From Lachnospiraceae bacterium M18-1 (GTDB lineage Bacteria; Bacillota; Clostridia; Lachnospirales; Lachnospiraceae): DNA of 64,000 bases. This document shows positions 60,907 to 64,000 of the stretch, one piece after another (positions within the stretch are counted from its first letter, which is position 1; the number at the start of each line of letters is the position of its first letter). Where the stretch lies: NCBI GenBank assembly GCA_000403295.2, contig KE159605.1, positions 1,944,193 through 2,008,192 on the forward strand, written 5' to 3'. A program made the position numbers and the translations under genes. The notes under the pieces were generated by a model. The model worked only from the letters and a program-made list of their open reading frames with translations, had not been told where the DNA came from and ran no database searches.

Positions 60907-62055
60907 TTACATTGCCTTTTTATACAATGCAATCATATCTCTGATATTCGTCTGTCTTGGATTTGCCAGGACATTGGCGCTCTTCATAGCATCCTCTGCC
61001 ATGGCTTCGATCTTATCCTCTGTCACACCGATCTCCGACAATGACGCCGGGATTCCAAGATCTGCATTTAATTCCCTGATCTCGTCAATCAGCATCTGCG
61101 GTTCGAAATCAGCCGCAGACTCTTTTTTTCTGCTGATATAGTGGTAGATCTTCTCGTACCGCCCGTCGTCGGCCAGCCCGTTATATTCCATGACCGCCGG
61201 CAGGAGCACCGCATTCGCAACACCGTGAGCCACGTGGAAGTAAGCGCTCACCGGATGGCTCATAGCATGTACATTGCCAAGCTTTGCCCAGGCAAATGCG
61301 ATCCCTGCGAAATTGCTTCCCAGCATCATCGCACTTGCAGCTTCTATGTTCGTTCTGTTTGCGACAAACCGGCGGATATTTCCTCCGATCAGTTCCATTG
61401 CCTTTTCGGCCATAGCGTCAGTAAACGGAGTCGCAAAGTCCGAAATATATGCTTCTATTGCATGGATCAGCGCATCCACCCCGCAGGATGCCGCAATGGA
61501 TGCCGGAGCCGTCATGATCAGCTCCGGATCCAGAACCGCATACTTGGGAAGAATCTCATAGCTGATCACCGACAGTTTATAATTTCTGGACTCATCCGTG
61601 ATCACTGCGGACGCAGTCACCTCACTTCCCGTACCGGCTGTAGTCGGAATTGCGGTCACAGGCACGATCGGACCCGGAACCTTATGGAGCCCTTCATAGT
61701 CTGTGATCTTTCCGCCGTAATTCGCCAGCACGCCGACTGCCTTGGCCACGTCGATAGAACTTCCTCCTCCAAGCGCTACGATACTCTCAGCCCCGCACTC
61801 CCTGTAGAGCGCCGCGGCCTGATTTACGGTATCTACTGTCGGATTGGGAATCACATCCAGAAATAACGTACACGTAATATTACCCGCTTCGATAATGTCC
61901 TGAACCTTTTTTACAACGCCGATGCTTTCCAGCCCTCTGTCGGAAACCAATAATACATGCTCCGACTCATCCGCCTTCAAGATTTTCGGTAGCTTTTTCA
62001 AGCTTCCGGCTCCAAACTCAATGTTCTGAGGTATTTTAAAATTAAAATCCTTCAT
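60907..62055 (-). CDS. Iron-containing alcohol dehydrogenase
   Basis: 382 residues, family III (iron-type) ADH. NAD-binding LGGGSSIDVAKAVG, TAGTGSEVTASAVI, metal ligands in GVDALIHAIEAYIS and HAMSHPVSAYFHVAHGVANAV. It interconverts an aldehyde and alcohol with NAD(H). In this cluster it would reduce the aldehyde made by the glycyl radical enzyme (for DHPS, 3-sulfopropionaldehyde to 3-hydroxypropanesulfonate; for propanediol, propanal to propanol). It follows the SucD-like gene by 26 bp. Confidence 0.93.
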   Translation of the reverse strand: MKDFNFKIPQNIEFGAGSLKKLPKILKADESEHVLLVSDRGLESIGVVKKVQDIIEAGNITCTLFLDVIPNPTVDTVNQAAALYRECGAESIVALGGGSSIDVAKAVGVLANYGGKITDYEGLHKVPGPIVPVTAIPTTAGTGSEVTASAVITDESRNYKLSVISYEILPKYAVLDPELIMTAPASIAASCGVDALIHAIEAYISDFATPFTDAMAEKAMELIGGNIRRFVANRTNIEAASAMMLGSNFAGIAFAWAKLGNVHAMSHPVSAYFHVAHGVANAVLLPAVMEYNGLADDGRYEKIYHYISRKKESAADFEPQMLIDEIRELNADLGIPASLSEIGVTEDKIEAMAEDAMKSANVLANPRQTNIRDMIALYKKAM

Positions 62056-62081
62056 AGTGCCCCCTTATCCTGATCCGCATT

Positions 62082-62999
62082 TCAGTCGATCTGCGGTTTT
62101 AATGTCTGTAATCTGCCGTTAGTGCGCATATTATACTCTGCAATATTTTCTACGATCTTTCCCAATGTCGGGCATACGGTAACACCGGCTTCTTCTAATG
62201 CCGCCACCTTTGATTTTACCGTGCCCATACCTCCGCTGACGATCGCCCCTGCATGGCCCATCCGTTTATTTTCTGGAGCGTACATTCCTGCGATGTATGC
62301 ATATACCGGTTTTTTGAGCCCCAGTTCTTTAATCTTGGCCGCCGCCATCTCTTCACTGGTTCCTCCGATCTCCCCGATGATGACGATCGCATCTGTGTCG
62401 TCATCTTCTGCAAAATACTCCAGTACATCTGCATGGTTCATGCCAATGATCGAGTCTCCGCCGATACCCACACATGTAGAGAGCCCGTAGCCTTTAAATG
62501 TAAGATTGGAGGCTGTCTCATGGGTCAGTGTCCCGCTCCGGGAGATAATGCCGATATGCCCCTGTCCGTAGATATAATCCGGCATGATGCCGATCTTTGC
62601 CTTACCGGGCGAGATCACCCCGATCGTATTCGGTCCCACGACCCTGGCCCCGGTCTGCTTTGCATGATTGACAATATGAAGAGCATCCATGACCGGAACA
62701 AATTCCGTAATGATCACCAGAAGCCTGATTCCCTCGTCCAGCGCCGCGATCGCCGCATCATGAACGAACTGTTTGGGGACGATCAGCATCGCCGCCGTGA
62801 TCTCCGGGAATTTCTCTCTTGCATCCGCCACTGTATTGAATACCGGCACGCCTTCCACTTCCTGCCCGCCTTTTCCCGGCGCAACACCTGCCAGAAGCTT
62901 TGTGCCGCTTTCCAGTGTTCGCTTACAGTGAATGCGTCCCTGCTTCCCTGTGATACCAATGATCAGCATAGACGTATCCTGATCGATTAAAATACTCAT
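62082..62999 (-). CDS. ADP-forming acyl-CoA synthetase alpha subunit (SucD-like)
   Basis: 305 residues. CoA-binding Rossmann domain (GITGKQGRIHCKRTLESGTK), then a flavodoxin-like ligase domain. The phosphohistidine lies in KRMGHAGAIVSGG. Succinyl-CoA synthetase and related enzymes use this subunit to make ATP from an acyl-CoA. It is next to its beta subunit (1 bp gap) and upstream of the alcohol dehydrogenase. No other TCA genes are near, so a dedicated role in the glycyl radical pathway is more likely than a TCA role. Confidence 0.92.
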   Translation of the reverse strand: MSILIDQDTSMLIIGITGKQGRIHCKRTLESGTKLLAGVAPGKGGQEVEGVPVFNTVADAREKFPEITAAMLIVPKQFVHDAAIAALDEGIRLLVIITEFVPVMDALHIVNHAKQTGARVVGPNTIGVISPGKAKIGIMPDYIYGQGHIGIISRSGTLTHETASNLTFKGYGLSTCVGIGGDSIIGMNHADVLEYFAEDDDTDAIVIIGEIGGTSEEMAAAKIKELGLKKPVYAYIAGMYAPENKRMGHAGAIVSGGMGTVKSKVAALEEAGVTVCPTLGKIVENIAEYNMRTNGRLQTLKPQID

Positions 63000-63000
63000 C

Positions 63001-64000
63001 TTACCGTGCCTCCTTCATATTCAATAATGCAACAGCCGCTTCATCGGTGGTTCCGAACTTTGTCTGGGCAAATCCAAGCTCCTCGTAGATCGCCCATCCC
63101 TGCTCCTGGTTAAACCCGCGGCTTTTCACCGCGACCGGTTTGCTGCTGCCTACTTCTTTGTAAGCACGGCTGATTCCCTCTGCCATTTCTGCGCAATTAT
63201 TGATCCCGCCGAAGACATTGACCAGAATATAATCCGTCTTTTTATTCTGGAGCAGGATACGCATGGCCTGATAGGTCTTCTCTGCCGTCACTCCGCCTCC
63301 AAGATCCAGGAAATTATTCACCCGGCCTCCATAGTGGCGAATCGTGTCCATAGTCGCCATACCGATGCCGGCGCCTCCTGCCATCGTTCCGATATCTCCT
63401 TCCGGATCCAGTTCGATATATGTAAGATCGTACTTCTGTGCTTCTTCTTCCTGCATGGACCTCTGCTGCGACGTCCGGGGGAGAAGCGTATAATCTTCCT
63501 GGCGGTACAGGCTGTTGTCGTCAATGACCAGTTTGGAATCAATTGCCATCAGGCTCTCATCCTCCAGCACTACGAGAGGGTTGATCTCAATCGTGGTCGC
63601 ATCCAGTGCAAAGCATGCCTTACACAGCTTCTCCGCAATCTCCACCACCTGATCCATACGTTTCCCGGGAAGGTCAAAAACCGCTGCCGCCTCACGGAAA
63701 CTCTGCGCGCAGAATCCGTCCGTACAGTCAAACCGCAATAACTTCTCCGGAGATTTTACCGCCAGTTCTTCAATCTCCATCCCGCCGAACGGGGTAAAGA
63801 GCATGACCATCGTGCGGTTCTTTACATCCAGCGTCATTCCCAGATAGTATTCCTCTTTGATCGGAAGAAATCCGCATGCGATCACTCCCTCCATAGATTT
63901 CCCGTTGATCGTGATCTCTTCGATGATCTTCTTTGCTTCCCGCAGCTCCTCTTCTGACTTCACCACCCGGACAGCTCCTGCTTTACCTCTTTTTCCAGAC
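63001..64000 (-). CDS. ADP-forming acyl-CoA synthetase beta subunit (SucC-like), partial
   Basis: Runs off the right edge: the frame stays open past the GTG at 63966, reading SGKRGKAGAVRVVKSEEE, the ATP-grasp region that normally follows the first about 45 residues. The remaining part includes FALDATTIEINPLVVLED, MAIDSKLVIDDN, GGAGIGMATMDTIRHYGG, FLDLGGGVTAEKTYQAM and LVNVFGGINNCAEMAEGI. It pairs with the SucD-like subunit 1 bp downstream. The start and any upstream partner, such as a CoA-acylating aldehyde dehydrogenase, lie outside the window. Confidence 0.92.
   Translation of the reverse strand, partial: SGKRGKAGAVRVVKSEEELREAKKIIEEITINGKSMEGVIACGFLPIKEEYYLGMTLDVKNRTMVMLFTPFGGMEIEELAVKSPEKLLRFDCTDGFCAQSFREAAAVFDLPGKRMDQVVEIAEKLCKACFALDATTIEINPLVVLEDESLMAIDSKLVIDDNSLYRQEDYTLLPRTSQQRSMQEEEAQKYDLTYIELDPEGDIGTMAGGAGIGMATMDTIRHYGGRVNNFLDLGGGVTAEKTYQAMRILLQNKKTDYILVNVFGGINNCAEMAEGISRAYKEVGSSKPVAVKSRGFNQEQGWAIYEELGFAQTKFGTTDEAAVALLNMKEAR

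Noticed and set aside
62082..64000. Reading as ordinary TCA-cycle succinyl-CoA synthetase
   Set aside because: Not excluded by the domains, but the neighbours (iron ADH, LuxR, glycyl radical genes) and lack of TCA genes make a dedicated pathway role more likely.

Overview
The window looks like a chromosome segment of an anaerobic, low-to-mid GC Firmicute of the Lachnospiraceae/Clostridia type. Supporting signs are the murB-rapZ-whiA-HPr-like locus, secG/rnr/smpB, strong AGGAGG ribosome sites, a glycyl radical enzyme with its activase, PfkB/KDPG sugar catabolism and an NhaC-type antiporter. A short-chain dehydrogenase very similar, from memory, to gut clostridial 12-alpha-hydroxysteroid dehydrogenases suggests a gut organism close to bile-acid-transforming clostridia. 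The species cannot be fixed from sequence alone. No prophage, transposase gene, CRISPR array or rRNA was seen.

Layout. 0-4.7 kb: the 5' end of a class II fructose-bisphosphate aldolase, then a small accessory island (two XRE-type regulators, a membrane Ser/Thr kinase, a hypothetical protein and two membrane proteins sharing a duplicated N-terminal module). 5-8.7 kb: nagB-nagA followed by an asparagine-synthetase-like gene without its glutaminase nucleophile. 9-17.5 kb: tRNA-Glu, lipid kinase, HPr-like/whiA/rapZ/murB, a CBS-domain membrane protein, tRNA-Ser, amidase and glmM. 17.6-25 kb: nth, MATE pump, kdgK-kdgA with a divergent IclR regulator, HAD phosphatase and upp. Most gaps here carry copies of a 146-196 bp miniature element. 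25-31.5 kb: SDR, GH13 glucosidase/amylosucrase-like enzyme, smpB, rnr, secG. 31.7-38.4 kb: GH36 alpha-galactosidase, a sugar ABC transporter and a frameshifted AraC regulator. 38.5-49.8 kb: NhaC antiporter, two-component system, fructokinase, a cell-wall-binding protein, two COG0523 metallochaperone GTPases (one extremely His-rich), exonuclease III and truA. 49.8-54.8 kb: an oligopeptide/nickel-type ABC transporter. 54.8-64 kb: ketopantoate-reductase-like gene, glycyl radical diol-dehydratase-type enzyme and activase, LuxR regulator, iron alcohol dehydrogenase, and a two-subunit ADP-forming acyl-CoA synthetase that runs off the right edge.

The most interesting system is the right-hand glycyl radical cluster. 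The enzyme keeps the catalytic spacing of glycerol/propanediol-type dehydratases but no microcompartment shell genes are visible. The partners fit a pathway in which a 1,2-diol is dehydrated to an aldehyde, part is reduced by the alcohol dehydrogenase, and part is oxidised through a CoA thioester whose cleavage yields ATP. That composition recalls anaerobic dihydroxypropanesulfonate (DHPS) catabolism, but the substrate is inference and a CoA-acylating aldehyde dehydrogenase, expected beyond the right edge, is not seen. Second in interest are the dispersed repeat families, one with terminal inverted repeats and 8-9 bp target duplications, and two regulators carrying homopolymer C/G tracts, one of them out of frame.
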